NCBI GenBank assembly: GCA_004347685.1
Contig: SLTJ01000032.1
Location: 1-64,000, forward strand
Reading direction: 5' to 3'
DNA length: 64,000 nt
Origin: Clostridia bacterium
GTDB lineage: Bacteria; Bacillota; DSM-521; Neomoorellales; SLTJ01
Shown one piece after another: positions 24,121 through 32,912 of this stretch (positions are counted from its first letter, which is position 1; every line of letters starts with the position of its first letter). The notes beneath the pieces were generated by a model. It made no database searches and was not told the origin of the DNA. It was given only the letters and a program-made list of their open reading frames with translations. Made by a program: the position numbers and the translations under genes.

Positions 24121-25797
24121 GTGTTTGATCGCGACTACGTGCAGCAACTGGAGCAAAAACAGGCGGAATGGGAGCAGCGGGTGGCCAAGGAGATAGAGAA
24201 ACGGCCGGAGCGGAAAAAGGAATTCACCACGGATTCCGGCATCGGCATCGAGCGGGCCTACACGCCGGTCAACATTGGCGCCAAGGATTATGAGCGTGAC
24301 CTCGGCTTTCCCGGGGAGTACCCCTTTACCCGTGGCGTCCAGTCCACCATGTACCGGGGCCGGCTGTGGACCATGCGGCAGTATGCCGGTTTCGGTACGG
24401 CCGAGGAGACGAATCAGAGGTTCAAATACCTCCTGGAGCAAGGGCAGACCGGGTTGAGCGTGGCCTTTGACCTGCCGACGCAGATAGGCTACGACTCCGA
24501 CCATCCCCTGGCCCGGGGTGAAGTGGGCCGCGTGGGCGTGGCCATCAATTCCCTGGAGGATATGGAGATCCTTTTTGACGGCATACCCCTGGACCGGGTG
24601 AGCACATCCATGACCATCAACGCCCCGGCCGCCGTGCTGCTGGCCATGTACATAGCCGTCGCTGAAAAACAGGGCGTGCCCGCGGATAAGCTGGACGGCA
24701 CCATCCAGAACGACATCCTCAAGGAATACGTGGCCCGGGGGACGTATATCTTCCCGCCCCGGACTTCCATGCGGCTGGTAACGGATATCTTCGCCTACTG
24801 CGCTAAGAACGTGCCCAAGTGGAATACCATCAGCATCAGCGGCTACCACATCCGCGAGGCCGGGTCTACGGCCGCGCAGGAAATAGCCTTTACCCTGGCC
24901 GACGGGATAGCCTACGTCGAGGCCGCCCGGGAAGCCGGGCTGGAGGTGGACGAGTTCGCCCCGCGGCTGTCCTTCTTCTTTAACGCCCACGTCAACTTCT
25001 TCGAGGAGGTAGCCAAGTTCCGGGCCGCGCGCCGCCTCTGGGCGCGGATTATGAAGGAGCGTTTCGGGGCCAAGAACCCGCGCTCCCAGATGCTGCGCTT
25101 CCACACCCAGACTGCCGGGTGCTCCCTCACCGCGCAGCAGCCAGAGGTAAACATCATGCGAGTGGCCTTCCAGGCCCTGAGCGCCGTCCTGGGCGGGACC
25201 CAGTCCCTGCACACCAATTCCTTTGACGAAGCCCTGGCCCTGCCCAGCGAAAACGCAGTCCGTATCGCCCTACGTACCCAGCAGGTGATCGGGTACGAAA
25301 TAGGGGTTACCGACACAGTGGACCCCCTGGGCGGCTCGTACTTCATCGAGGCTCTCACCGACGCCCTGGAGACAGAAGCGCAGGAATACCTGGAGCGGAT
25401 AGACGCCACGGGCGGGGCGGTGAAATCCATTGAGCTGGGCTTTATGCAGCAGGAGATCCAGGAGAGCGCCTACCGCTACCAGAAAGCCATTGAGTCCGGG
25501 GAAAAGATGGTTATCGGCGTCAACAAGTTTCAGATGCAGGAAGATACCCGCCCGGCCTTGCTGCGCCTCGACCCGGCCATTGCCGAACGCCAGGTGGAGC
25601 GGCTGGCGCGTCTGCGAGAGAAGCGCGACGCCGGCCGGGTGGCGGCTGTCCTGCAGCGGCTGCGCGAAGCGGCGGTCGGGACGGACCCCTTGATGCCGGT
25701 GATCCTGGAGGCGGTCAGGGCTTACGCGACCCTGGGCGAGATATGCGGTGTGCTGCGGGAAGTGTTTGGGGAATACAAGGCGGAACAAGTGGTGTAG
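24121..25797 (+). CDS. methylmalonyl-CoA mutase large subunit (catalytic domain)
   Basis: 558 residues from GTG 24121 (AGGAGG at 24106). It is the (beta/alpha)8 acyl-CoA mutase domain: [80 protein letters not shown] and [12 protein letters not shown] are family hallmarks. The B12 domain is a separate gene (25906). It converts methylmalonyl-CoA to succinyl-CoA. In-frame codons upstream to 23959 lie in the intergenic repeat and are not counted. Confidence 0.93.
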   Translation: MFDRDYVQQLEQKQAEWEQRVAKEIEKRPERKKEFTTDSGIGIERAYTPVNIGAKDYERDLGFPGEYPFTRGVQSTMYRGRLWTMRQYAGFGTAEETNQRFKYLLEQGQTGLSVAFDLPTQIGYDSDHPLARGEVGRVGVAINSLEDMEILFDGIPLDRVSTSMTINAPAAVLLAMYIAVAEKQGVPADKLDGTIQNDILKEYVARGTYIFPPRTSMRLVTDIFAYCAKNVPKWNTISISGYHIREAGSTAAQEIAFTLADGIAYVEAAREAGLEVDEFAPRLSFFFNAHVNFFEEVAKFRAARRLWARIMKERFGAKNPRSQMLRFHTQTAGCSLTAQQPEVNIMRVAFQALSAVLGGTQSLHTNSFDEALALPSENAVRIALRTQQVIGYEIGVTDTVDPLGGSYFIEALTDALETEAQEYLERIDATGGAVKSIELGFMQQEIQESAYRYQKAIESGEKMVIGVNKFQMQEDTRPALLRLDPAIAERQVERLARLREKRDAGRVAAVLQRLREAAVGTDPLMPVILEAVRAYATLGEICGVLREVFGEYKAEQVV

Positions 25798-25905
25798 GTG
25801 CGGAGGTTTTGTGGCCGCAGAGCTTAGCCGGCAGCCGGGGAAAGACAGACCACCCCTCATGATGGGGGTGCGACAAGAATGCTAGCGAAAACGGGAGGGA
25901 CCGAT

Positions 25906-26301
25906 ATGGCGGATAGACCTATCCGGGCTTTGGTCGCCAAGGTGGGCCTTGACGGCCACGACCGGGGGGCGAAGGTAATAGCCCGGGCCCTGCGGGACGC
26001 GGGGATGGAAGTTATATATACCGGCCTGCGCCAAACACCGGAGCAGGTGGTGGAGGCAGCCCTGCAGGAAGACGTGCAGGTGGTGGGGCTGAGCAGCCTC
26101 TCCGGAGCCCATATGCAGCTTTTCCCGCCAGTGGTGGAGCTGCTCCGGGCCAAGGGCGGGTACGACATCCTGGTGATCGGCGGCGGGGTCATTCCCGAGG
26201 AAGATATACCTTACCTGAAGGAAGCCGGGATTACCGAGATTTTCGGACCGGGAACGCCGACTACCAGGATAGTGGAGTACATCCGGGAGCACGTCTCCTA
26301 A
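25906..26301 (+). CDS. methylmalonyl-CoA mutase small, cobalamin-binding subunit
   Basis: 131 residues from ATG 25906 (GGGAGGGACCG upstream). The base-off B12 signature D16-G-H18-DR-G21 is present, followed by [30 protein letters not shown] and [15 protein letters not shown], all standard. It assembles with the large subunit just upstream; the split arrangement is usual in archaea and propionate-metabolising Firmicutes. Confidence 0.93.
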   Translation: MADRPIRALVAKVGLDGHDRGAKVIARALRDAGMEVIYTGLRQTPEQVVEAALQEDVQVVGLSSLSGAHMQLFPPVVELLRAKGGYDILVIGGGVIPEEDIPYLKEAGITEIFGPGTPTTRIVEYIREHVS

Positions 26302-26333
26302 GAGGCTGTTAAAAAACTCCTTTGAACAGCCTC
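26302..26333 (+). repeat. GAGGCTGTT hairpin, copy A
   Basis: GAGGCTGTT (26302-26310) pairs with AACAGCCTC (26325-26333), then CGGGGTTTTG. A related hairpin starting GAGGCTGTTA is at 40026-40056. It may act as an intra-operon partial terminator. Confidence 0.5.
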
Positions 26334-26375
26334 CGGGGTTTTGTCACATCCATCCAGTCCTTGGAGGTATGAGAG

Positions 26376-27926
26376 GTGTCAATTGACGAATTGCTTGCCG
26401 ACCTGGCGGCACGCAGGCAGGAAGTCACGGCCGGAGGCGGGCCGGGCCGGGTCAAGAAGCAGCACGAGAGCGGGAAGCTCACGGCCCGGGAAAGAATAGA
26501 CCGGATCATGGACCCGGGGAGCTTTGTCGAGATCGGAGCCTTTGTCACCCACCGGGCTACCGATTTCGACATGGCCGGGACCAGGGCTCCGGGAGAAGGC
26601 GTGGTTACCGGGTACGGCACCGTTGACGGCCGCCTGGTATATATCTTTGCCCAGGATTTCACCGTCATCGGCGGTACCCTGGGGGAGATGCACGCCGCCA
26701 AGATCTGCCGGGTAATGGACCTGGCCGTACGGAACGGCGCCCCTTTGATCGGAATCAATGACTCCGGCGGGGCCCGCATCCAGGAAGGCGTGGACGCCCT
26801 GAACGGCTACGGGGAGATCTTCAAGCGCAACACCCATGCCTCCGGCGTTGTCCCGCAGATCTCCGTGATCATGGGACCCTGCGCCGGGGGAGCGGTTTAC
26901 TCCCCGGCCCTGACCGACTTTGTCTTCATGGTGGAAAAGACGAGCCAGATGTTTATCACCGGCCCCCAAGTGATCAAGTCCGTAACGGGGGAAGACGTAT
27001 CGCCCGAGGTGCTGGGCGGGGCCCGCACCCATAACACCACCAGCGGTGTGGCCCATTTCCGGGCCGCCAGTGAAGACGAATGTATAGCCCAGATCAAGAA
27101 ACTCCTGAGCTACCTGCCCGGCAATAACCTGGAAGATCCCCCGCTGGCCCCGGCCACCGACCCGATTGGCCGGGTGGAAGAAGGGCTGCGCCAGGTAGTC
27201 CCTGCTGACCCCAACAAGCCCTACGACGTGCATGACGTGATTCTGCCGGTCGTGGATGACGCCAGCTTCTTTGAGGTGCAGGCTGGGTGGGCCCGCAATA
27301 TGGTCATCGGCTTCGCCCGCCTCGGCGGCCGGGCGGTGGGGATCCTGGCCAACCAGGCCCGGCACCTGGCCGGGTGCCTGGACATCAACGCCTCTGACAA
27401 GGCGTCGCGCTTCGTCCGCTTCTGCGACTGCTTTAACATCCCCCTGGTCACCTTCGTGGACGTGCCCGGTTACCTGCCGGGGACCGACCAGGAATACGGC
27501 GGGATAATCCGCCACGGAGCCAAGCTTCTTTACGCGTATTCCGAAGCTACCGTGCCCAAAATCAGCATCGTCCTGCGCAAGGCTTACGGCGGGGCTTACC
27601 TGGCCATGTGCTCCCGCTCCCTGGGCGCGGATATCGCCTTTGCCTGGCCCATGGCCGAGATCGCCGTGATGGGCCCCGACGGCGCCGCCAACATCGTTTT
27701 CCGCAAAGAAATCGAGGAGGCCGAAAACCCGGTTGAGGTGCGCAGGCAGAAAATCGAGGATTATCGTAACCTCTTCGCCAACCCTTACCGCGCCGCCTCC
27801 CGGGGCTTCATTGACGACGTCCTGGACCCGGCCGAGACCCGGCCGCATCTGACAGCGGCGCTGGAATCCCTGGTGAACAAGCGGGAAACCCGGCCGGGAA
27901 AGAAACACGGTAACATCCCGGTATGA
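26376..27926 (+). CDS. mmdA: methylmalonyl-CoA decarboxylase alpha subunit (carboxyltransferase)
   Basis: 516 residues, GTG start with TTGGAGGTATGAGAG upstream. It has the biotin-dependent carboxyltransferase (crotonase-like) fold: SGKLTARERIDRIMDPGSFVE, GINDSGGARIQEGV, MGPCAGGAVYSPAL, FVDVPGYLPGTDQEYGGIIRHGAK, and the C-terminal AVMGPDGAANIVFRKEIEEA. It moves CO2 between (methyl)malonyl-CoA and the biotin carrier encoded at 28353. With the beta and delta subunits it should form the membrane decarboxylase. The transcarboxylase 12S subunit is a close alternative, but the neighbours favour the decarboxylase. Confidence 0.9.
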   Translation: MSIDELLADLAARRQEVTAGGGPGRVKKQHESGKLTARERIDRIMDPGSFVEIGAFVTHRATDFDMAGTRAPGEGVVTGYGTVDGRLVYIFAQDFTVIGGTLGEMHAAKICRVMDLAVRNGAPLIGINDSGGARIQEGVDALNGYGEIFKRNTHASGVVPQISVIMGPCAGGAVYSPALTDFVFMVEKTSQMFITGPQVIKSVTGEDVSPEVLGGARTHNTTSGVAHFRAASEDECIAQIKKLLSYLPGNNLEDPPLAPATDPIGRVEEGLRQVVPADPNKPYDVHDVILPVVDDASFFEVQAGWARNMVIGFARLGGRAVGILANQARHLAGCLDINASDKASRFVRFCDCFNIPLVTFVDVPGYLPGTDQEYGGIIRHGAKLLYAYSEATVPKISIVLRKAYGGAYLAMCSRSLGADIAFAWPMAEIAVMGPDGAANIVFRKEIEEAENPVEVRRQKIEDYRNLFANPYRAASRGFIDDVLDPAETRPHLTAALESLVNKRETRPGKKHGNIPV

Positions 27927-27942
27927 AGGAGGTATGGTCTTC

Positions 27943-28344
27943 TTGAGCGACTGGTCCCTGGGATTGACCATGACCATCATGGGCATGGGCATGGTCTTTC
28001 TGGTACTGGCTATTTTGGTAGTTCTGGTCTACCTGTTCAACTGGATATACTACCGCTACGTCGAGCGCTCCAGGGCTCCGGCAGAGGCAGGGCGGGGAAG
28101 AGAACCCTTGGCCGCCGGGGAGCCCGCCAGGCAGGTGCCGGAACTCAGCCTGGAACCGGTAACTGATTGTTTGTCTCCCGCAAAGGTAGCGGCCATCATG
28201 GCGGCCATCACAGCCTTGGCCGGCCCGGAGCGGGGTTTTCACCTGGTCAAGGTGGCCTCGTCCCGAGGTAGCCTGAGTTGGGCCGCGGCGGGCCGCCAGA
28301 CCCTGATTGACCAGCGGCAGCAATATCTGGCGAGAAAGGAGTAG
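27943..28344 (+). CDS. mmdD: methylmalonyl-CoA decarboxylase delta subunit (OadG-like)
   Basis: A small single-span membrane protein. SDWSLGLTMTIMGMGMVFLV is the OadG-type membrane helix, then NWIYYRYVERSR and a Pro/Ala-rich linker to a cytosolic tail (VAAIMAAITALAGPERGFHL). It links the alpha/biotin part to the beta channel. ATG 27934 sits almost on the AAGGAGG; TTG 27943 has normal spacing, so I use that. It is followed directly by the biotin carrier. Confidence 0.8.
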   Translation: MSDWSLGLTMTIMGMGMVFLVLAILVVLVYLFNWIYYRYVERSRAPAEAGRGREPLAAGEPARQVPELSLEPVTDCLSPAKVAAIMAAITALAGPERGFHLVKVASSRGSLSWAAAGRQTLIDQRQQYLARKE

Positions 28345-28352
28345 GAAAACCT

Positions 28353-28781
28353 TTGGTGCGTAAATTTCGCGTTACGGTAGACGGAGAGACCTTTGAAGTT
28401 GAGGTGGAAGAAATCTCGGCCCCAGCGGCGCCGGCCCCGGCGGCAACTCCTTCTCCAGCCCCGCCGCCGGTTCGGCCGGCATCTGCTTCCGGGTCTGAGC
28501 CCCGGGCCACGGTGGCTTCCACCCCCGGTCCCGCCCCGCAACCGGCAGCCCGGCCGGCAGGAAACGGCGGAGAAAAAATCGTCAGCCCCTTACCGGGCAC
28601 GGTGTTGGACATCAAGGTCAGCGCCGGCCAGCCGGTGCAGGCCGGGCAGGTGCTACTGATCATCGAGGCCATGAAGATGGAAAACGAGATCGTGGCCCCG
28701 GTAGCGGGCACGGTGCAGGAAATCGCGGTCAGCAAGGGCCAGACCGTGGCTGCGGGTGATCTGCTGGCCGTGGTCGGTTAG
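28353..28781 (+). CDS. mmdC: biotin carrier (gamma) subunit of the decarboxylase
   Basis: 142 residues. An N-terminal beta segment (KFRVTVDGETFEVEVEE), a long Ala/Pro linker (about 22-72), then a biotinyl domain with EAMKMENEI; the biotinylated lysine is K108. It carries carboxyl groups from the alpha subunit to the beta subunit. Start TTG 28353 (or GTG 28356) after AAAGGAGTAGG. It is 12 nt from the beta gene. Confidence 0.9.
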   Translation: MVRKFRVTVDGETFEVEVEEISAPAAPAPAATPSPAPPPVRPASASGSEPRATVASTPGPAPQPAARPAGNGGEKIVSPLPGTVLDIKVSAGQPVQAGQVLLIIEAMKMENEIVAPVAGTVQEIAVSKGQTVAAGDLLAVVG

Positions 28782-28792
28782 GAGGGGACCGG

Positions 28793-29944
28793 GTGGGTTT
28801 TGCTGAGTTTCTCAATAACGGCGTCCAGAACTATCTTGCCAATTACCTGGGCCTCACCGGAGTGACCTGGGGTAACCTGGCCATGTTCCTCATCGCCGCC
28901 ATCCTGCTCTACCTGGGCATCGGCCGCAAGTTTGAGCCGTTGTTGCTGGTGCCTATCGCTACCGGCATGATCCTGGGCAACGTACCCCTCACCGGCCTGC
29001 AGCGGGAGCCGACGGCCTCCCTGTTCGGCGGCCTTCTTTACTACCTGGGCTTCGGCACATGGAACGGCATCTACCCGCCGTTGATCTTCGTCGGCATCGG
29101 CGCCCTCACCGACTTTGCGCCTTTGATCGCCAACCCGGTCTCCTTCCTCATGGGGGCGGCGGCCCAGTTCGGCATCTTCACCAGCTTTCTGGGGGCCCTG
29201 CTTTTAGGCTTCACCCCCCAGCAGGCGGCCGGGATCGGGATCATCGGCGGCGCCGACGGGCCGACCGCCATTTACACCAGCTCTATTCTCTCGCCGGAGA
29301 TTGTGGCTCCAATAGCCGTAGCGGCCTACTCTTATATCGCCCTGGTGCCCATGATCCAGCCGCCGGTCATCAAGCTCCTGACCACCAAGGAAGAACGGGC
29401 CATCATGATGGAACAACTGCGCCCGGTCTCGCGCACCCAGAAAATCCTGTTTCCCATTGTCGTCCTGATCGTCTGCGGCCTGCTGGTGCCCAACTCCATT
29501 TCCCTGGTCGGCCCGTTTATGCTCGGCAACCTCCTGCGGGAATCCGGGGTGACCAACCGTCTGGCTAAAGTGGCGGAGACGGCCATCTTGGACACGGTAA
29601 CCATTTTCCTGATGCTTACCGTGGGCGCCAGCGCCTCAGCCGAGAGGTTCTTCTCCCTGGAATTTATCAGCATCCTGCTCCTCGGCCTGGCTGCTTTTAT
29701 TGTGAGCACGGCCGCCGGAGTGCTGTTCGGCAAGGTGATGAAGATTCTCTCCAAAGGGAAAATCAACCCCATAATCGGGGCGGCCGGTGTCTCGGCCGTG
29801 CCCGAGGCGGCCCGCTGTTCCCAGCACCTGGGTCAGGAGGCTAACCCCAGGAATTTCCTGCTCCTGCACGCCATGGGGCCCAACGTGGCCGGCGTCATCG
29901 GTTCGGCCGTGGCCGCCGGGGTGCTCATCTCCATGCTGCAGTAA
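28793..29944 (+). CDS. mmdB: Na+-pumping decarboxylase beta subunit
   Basis: 383 residues, GTG start with GGAGGGGACCGG. Multiple membrane helices and the conserved GIGIIGGADGPTAIYTSS segment, which carries the Asp of the sodium/decarboxylation site in OadB/MmdB. LLHAMGPNVAGVIGSAVAAG closes it. It decarboxylates carboxybiotin and couples this to Na+ export. It is the last gene of the decarboxylase set and is followed by a terminator. Confidence 0.92.
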   Translation: MGFAEFLNNGVQNYLANYLGLTGVTWGNLAMFLIAAILLYLGIGRKFEPLLLVPIATGMILGNVPLTGLQREPTASLFGGLLYYLGFGTWNGIYPPLIFVGIGALTDFAPLIANPVSFLMGAAAQFGIFTSFLGALLLGFTPQQAAGIGIIGGADGPTAIYTSSILSPEIVAPIAVAAYSYIALVPMIQPPVIKLLTTKEERAIMMEQLRPVSRTQKILFPIVVLIVCGLLVPNSISLVGPFMLGNLLRESGVTNRLAKVAETAILDTVTIFLMLTVGASASAERFFSLEFISILLLGLAAFIVSTAAGVLFGKVMKILSKGKINPIIGAAGVSAVPEAARCSQHLGQEANPRNFLLLHAMGPNVAGVIGSAVAAGVLISMLQ

Positions 29945-29952
29945 GCTTTGCC

Positions 29953-29994
29953 GCCCCGGACGGCGCTGGGCCTCCCGGGGCTCATTCTATTTTG
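29953..29994 (+). terminator. terminator of the decarboxylase operon
   Basis: GCCCCGG (29953-29959) pairs with CCGGGGC (29975-29981), followed by TCATTCTATTTT. It begins 8 nt after the mmdB stop. Confidence 0.55.
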
Positions 29995-30118
29995 TAGAAG
30001 TGGGAAATAACCCGGACCCCTGGGGGCGCTCGCGCTGCGGTCAGGCGCGGTGCAGGGAGAGGCGGCCGGGTGGCCTCTGCGGTGCCGTTCCCCGTCGTGG
30101 CCCGGCCATGCCGGGGGC

Positions 30119-30134
30119 TGGCACGTTTCTTGCA
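30119..30134 (+). promoter_or_regulatory. sigma-54 promoter (consensus)
   Basis: TGGCACGTTTCTTGCA matches the -24/-12 consensus TGGCACG-N4-TTGCA at every fixed position. It is 29 nt before a strong Shine-Dalgarno (30163-30171), now next to the IS607-family element. A PAS/sigma-54 activator gene lies 8 kb upstream in the same cluster. I infer that it originally drove the fumarase genes. Confidence 0.8.
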
Positions 30135-30162
30135 AGGGTAGGCTACAGAAGATTTCTTTTTT

Positions 30163-30171
30163 GGAAGGAGG
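30163..30171 (+). promoter_or_regulatory. orphaned Shine-Dalgarno of the fumarase gene
   Basis: GGAAGGAGG followed by ATGCG at the left junction of the IS607-family element. The right junction reads AGGATGCGGGTGAGG. Joining the flanks puts this site 6 nt from GTG 32919 of fumarase alpha, which is normal spacing. In its present place it precedes only a 5-codon frame. Confidence 0.6.
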
Positions 30172-30203
30172 ATGCGCAGCAGCTACTGATACACTAATAG
30201 GGA

Positions 30204-30232
30204 TTGACAAAAAGTAACAAACATACTAAGCT
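30204..30232 (+). promoter_or_regulatory. tnpA promoter, possibly leaderless transcript
   Basis: TTGACA (30204-30209), 17 nt, TAAGCT (30227-30232). The ATG of tnpA is at 30239, only 6 nt further, and no Shine-Dalgarno precedes it, so the mRNA may begin at or next to the start codon. Confidence 0.5.
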
Positions 30233-30238
30233 TAAACC

Positions 30239-30913
30239 ATGGAACTATTAACCATCAGCAAAGCCGCAAAGAGACTGGGCGTTCACCCCAACAGCCTACG
30301 CAATTGGGAGAAACAAGGTTTAATCAAGCCAGTCCGCTTGCCCGGAGGTCAGCGCCGGTACTCTATGGACGACCTCAACCGGCTTTTAGGGTCAGGCCAA
30401 GTCTTGGCCGGCGGGCAGGAGACAGTAGTCCTGTACGCCCGGGTATCCGCCAAGAAACAGGCCGAGGCCGGCAATTTGGACCGGCAGATGGGACGGTTGC
30501 GGCAATACGCCGGGGAGAACGGCTTTGCCGTCAGGGCCGAATTAACCGATATAGCCAGCGGATTAAACCAGAAGCGTCGGGGCTTAACGAACGTACTCAA
30601 GCTAGCCGAGCGGGGCGAATATAAGAAGCTGCTTATCGAGTACCCCGACCGGCTGGTCCGCTTCGGGTACGAGTACATTGAGCGGCACCTGAAATACTGC
30701 GGTGTAGAAATAATCGCCATCGCCGAAAAAGAGCCGGAAGATGCCCAAGCCGAATTGGTGCGGGACCTATTAGCCATCGTCACCTCATTTTCGGCCCGGC
30801 TGTACGGGGCCGGAGGCGGCAGGAAAGTCAGGGAAGGTTTTCGGGAACTGATCGCGGAGGTTCAGACGGGTGAAGAAGCGAAAGAAGAACAAAAAGAAAG
30901 CAGCCGGTCCTAA
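30239..30913 (+). CDS. tnpA: IS607-family serine recombinase TnpA
   Basis: 224 residues. MerR-type HTH at about 1-50 (ISKAAKRLGVHPNSLRNWEK, PGGQRRYSMDDL), then a serine resolvase domain with the catalytic S70 in YARVSAKKQ, and EYPDRLVRFGYEYIERHL. This small order (DNA-binding first, catalytic second) is specific to IS607. It catalyses excision and insertion via a Ser-DNA link. It overlaps tnpB by 44 nt. Confidence 0.93.
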   Translation: MELLTISKAAKRLGVHPNSLRNWEKQGLIKPVRLPGGQRRYSMDDLNRLLGSGQVLAGGQETVVLYARVSAKKQAEAGNLDRQMGRLRQYAGENGFAVRAELTDIASGLNQKRRGLTNVLKLAERGEYKKLLIEYPDRLVRFGYEYIERHLKYCGVEIIAIAEKEPEDAQAELVRDLLAIVTSFSARLYGAGGGRKVREGFRELIAEVQTGEEAKEEQKESSRS

Positions 30914-32579
30914 CGGCGGCATAATATACACTGTCCAGGGTGAATGGTTCCCAAAGGATTACCCTGCATTCCGCTTCCCGGAATGGCACCGGGGTAATGA
31001 AGATCCCTTGGTCACAGAGATGCGCCTATTTTCCGCCTGTGTCCGCTGGGCCTTCAACCGGCTTTTAGAAGGCAAAGCCCGGGAAGAGCTCAAGAAGGAA
31101 GGCCAAGAACTTTTCGGCCTCAACTCCCGTTACGTGGACGATGCCATCCTCAAGGCCAAAGAAATTATCGGGTCCCAGCAAGAGCTGCTGGCTTTGGAAA
31201 TTGAGGAGACCCAAAAGAAACTGGGCCGGGCCAAGAAGAAGCTGGACCGGGCGGAGAAGGACCTGGACAAAGCGAAGGCTGGCGACGACCCGGGCAAGAT
31301 CGAGAAAGCCAAGCGGGTAATCCACGGCCGGCGGGCCCGGGCAAGAAAGTTGTCTGCCAAGCTAGCCGAACTCCAGGCGCACCAGGAAAACGGCACCATT
31401 CCGAAGGTGGTATTCGGGGGAAAAAGCCTCTGGAGGCGGGTGTGCAAGGGCCAAAGCACTCGGGAAGAATGGCGTAACGCCCGGCAGAACCGGCTGTATG
31501 CCCGAGGAGACGAAACCAAGGGCGGCAACCCGAACCTCAAGCTGGTTCATCAGGACGGAGAATTCACCCTGAGCGCGGCCATATCTCACCTGGCCAAACC
31601 CGGCAAGATTGACGCCAAAGGAGTGCAGCACACCAAACACGCGCCCCGCGTTACGGCTAAACTCTGGCTGCCGGAGAAGCACCGGCTGAAGGTATGGGAA
31701 CTGCTTCTGGGTGGAGTTCCCTACACCGTAGAACTAATCAGGGGCCAGGACGGTCGCTACCGGGCGCACATCACCTTTGCTGTGGAGACCCCGCGGCTTA
31801 TTACCAATTCTAACCTGGGTTATCTAGGGATGGACACCAACCCGGACGGAGTGGCCTTGGCCAACATAGGTTACTTCGGCCAACCGGAGCCCTGGCCGGA
31901 AGGGTTTGATATACCTTACCCGAGAGCATTACACAAGTTTGCCGGAGAATTTCAGGTGATAATGCAACCGAACGGGTTTCTGTATATCAAGATACCCGAA
32001 CTGGCCTACAGCCGGGGGTACAGGCGTACTTACCTTATCGGGGTGTTGGCCCAAGTGGTGGTGGATATAACCAAAGTTTTAGGCAAACCCATGGCGGTAG
32101 AGAACCTGGATTTCGGCAAAGACCGTCTGGACACGAATAAGAGGTTCAACCGGATGGCGGCCAACTTTCCGTACCGGAAAGTAATTGATGCCGTCATGCG
32201 GAAAGCCTTCAAGGAGGGGGTAAGCGTCAAGTCGGTCTGGCCGGCGCACACTTCTACAGCCGGTTACTGGAAGTACATGGAGCGTTACGGCGTCGTAGTG
32301 CACCAGGCGGCTGCTTTGGTGATCGCCCGGCGGGCGACAGGTTTCAAGGAGAGAATTACCGAAGAACTGAAACAGAACGTCGAGAAGATCAAAGAGGAGC
32401 TGAGCCAGAAGGTCAAAACTTTGCCTGGGGAAGGAAAAGGGATGACCCGAAAGGTAAAACGGCTTTTCAGGCGGCTGGACGAGAAGATTCTTGTCCACAA
32501 CGGATTAACTCGTTTTAAGCAGGAATCGTTTTACTCCGTCTGGCACGACTTGAAAGAGCTGGCTTTATCGAGTAGGTGA
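30870..32579 (+). CDS. tnpB: TnpB-like RNA-guided nuclease homologue, divergent
   Basis: 569 residues, longer than the usual 370-450, with an inserted coiled coil (about 100-170, EETQKKLGRAKKKLDRAEKD). RuvC-like motifs: GMDTNPDGVALANI (D322) and MAVENLDF (E411). The third site reads VVVHQAAALVIARR; Q479 is where an acidic residue would usually lie. No CxxC zinc ribbon is seen. GTG 30870 is preceded by GCGGAGG inside tnpA. TnpB proteins cut DNA guided by an RNA from the element's right end. Whether this one is active is uncertain. Confidence 0.85.
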   Translation: MKKRKKNKKKAAGPNGGIIYTVQGEWFPKDYPAFRFPEWHRGNEDPLVTEMRLFSACVRWAFNRLLEGKAREELKKEGQELFGLNSRYVDDAILKAKEIIGSQQELLALEIEETQKKLGRAKKKLDRAEKDLDKAKAGDDPGKIEKAKRVIHGRRARARKLSAKLAELQAHQENGTIPKVVFGGKSLWRRVCKGQSTREEWRNARQNRLYARGDETKGGNPNLKLVHQDGEFTLSAAISHLAKPGKIDAKGVQHTKHAPRVTAKLWLPEKHRLKVWELLLGGVPYTVELIRGQDGRYRAHITFAVETPRLITNSNLGYLGMDTNPDGVALANIGYFGQPEPWPEGFDIPYPRALHKFAGEFQVIMQPNGFLYIKIPELAYSRGYRRTYLIGVLAQVVVDITKVLGKPMAVENLDFGKDRLDTNKRFNRMAANFPYRKVIDAVMRKAFKEGVSVKSVWPAHTSTAGYWKYMERYGVVVHQAAALVIARRATGFKERITEELKQNVEKIKEELSQKVKTLPGEGKGMTRKVKRLFRRLDEKILVHNGLTRFKQESFYSVWHDLKELALSSR

Positions 32580-32830
32580 CCCCGTTAGCCGGGACCGGAC
32601 AACCCGGTAGGCCGCATCTAACAGATCGCGAGGAGGCGAAGCCGTAAGGCTTCCGGTTGACAGTCAACGCAAGATGTGTGCCCTGTGGCATCCCCGTAAG
32701 TCCGTGTTTTGCGCCTGTCAATCGCTGTTCTCCCGTCCGGGTCGGGTACCCACCGCAGGTGGGTGGTCCCGGGGCCGAGGTCTCCCTGTCGTAATGCTCA
32801 CTCCCAGGGGTGGGCAAAACAAAATCCGAA
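32580..32830 (+). ncRNA. candidate omega-RNA at the element's right end
   Basis: There is no gene between the tnpB stop and the fumarase. Several stable hairpins occur: GAAGCC-GTAA-GGCTTC (32638-32653), GTTGAC-A-GTCAAC (32656-32668), ACCCACC-GCA-GGTGGGT (32748-32764), and CTCCCAGGGGTGGG near 32812. TnpB guide RNAs normally arise from this place. The boundaries and guide cannot be fixed from sequence alone. Confidence 0.4.
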
Positions 32831-32912
32831 AGGAGCGAAAACCTGGTCAAGGGGAGGCCGGGCTGCACAAGACATGACTGTTGTTATGGATTGTAAGCTT
32901 TTTTGAACCAGG

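Larger units (their letters stand above)
30172..32912 (+). mobile_element. IS607-family element
   Basis: About 2.7 kb containing a serine recombinase tnpA and an overlapping tnpB, the IS607 plan. Both edges read GG-ATGCG, consistent with the GG dinucleotide preference and lack of long terminal repeats in this family. The exact ends could shift within the shared GGATGCG. Structured non-coding DNA occupies the right 330 bp. Confidence 0.7.

Noticed and set aside
26379-27992. 537-codon minus-strand frame
   Set aside because: Antisense shadow of mmdA; low-complexity composition.
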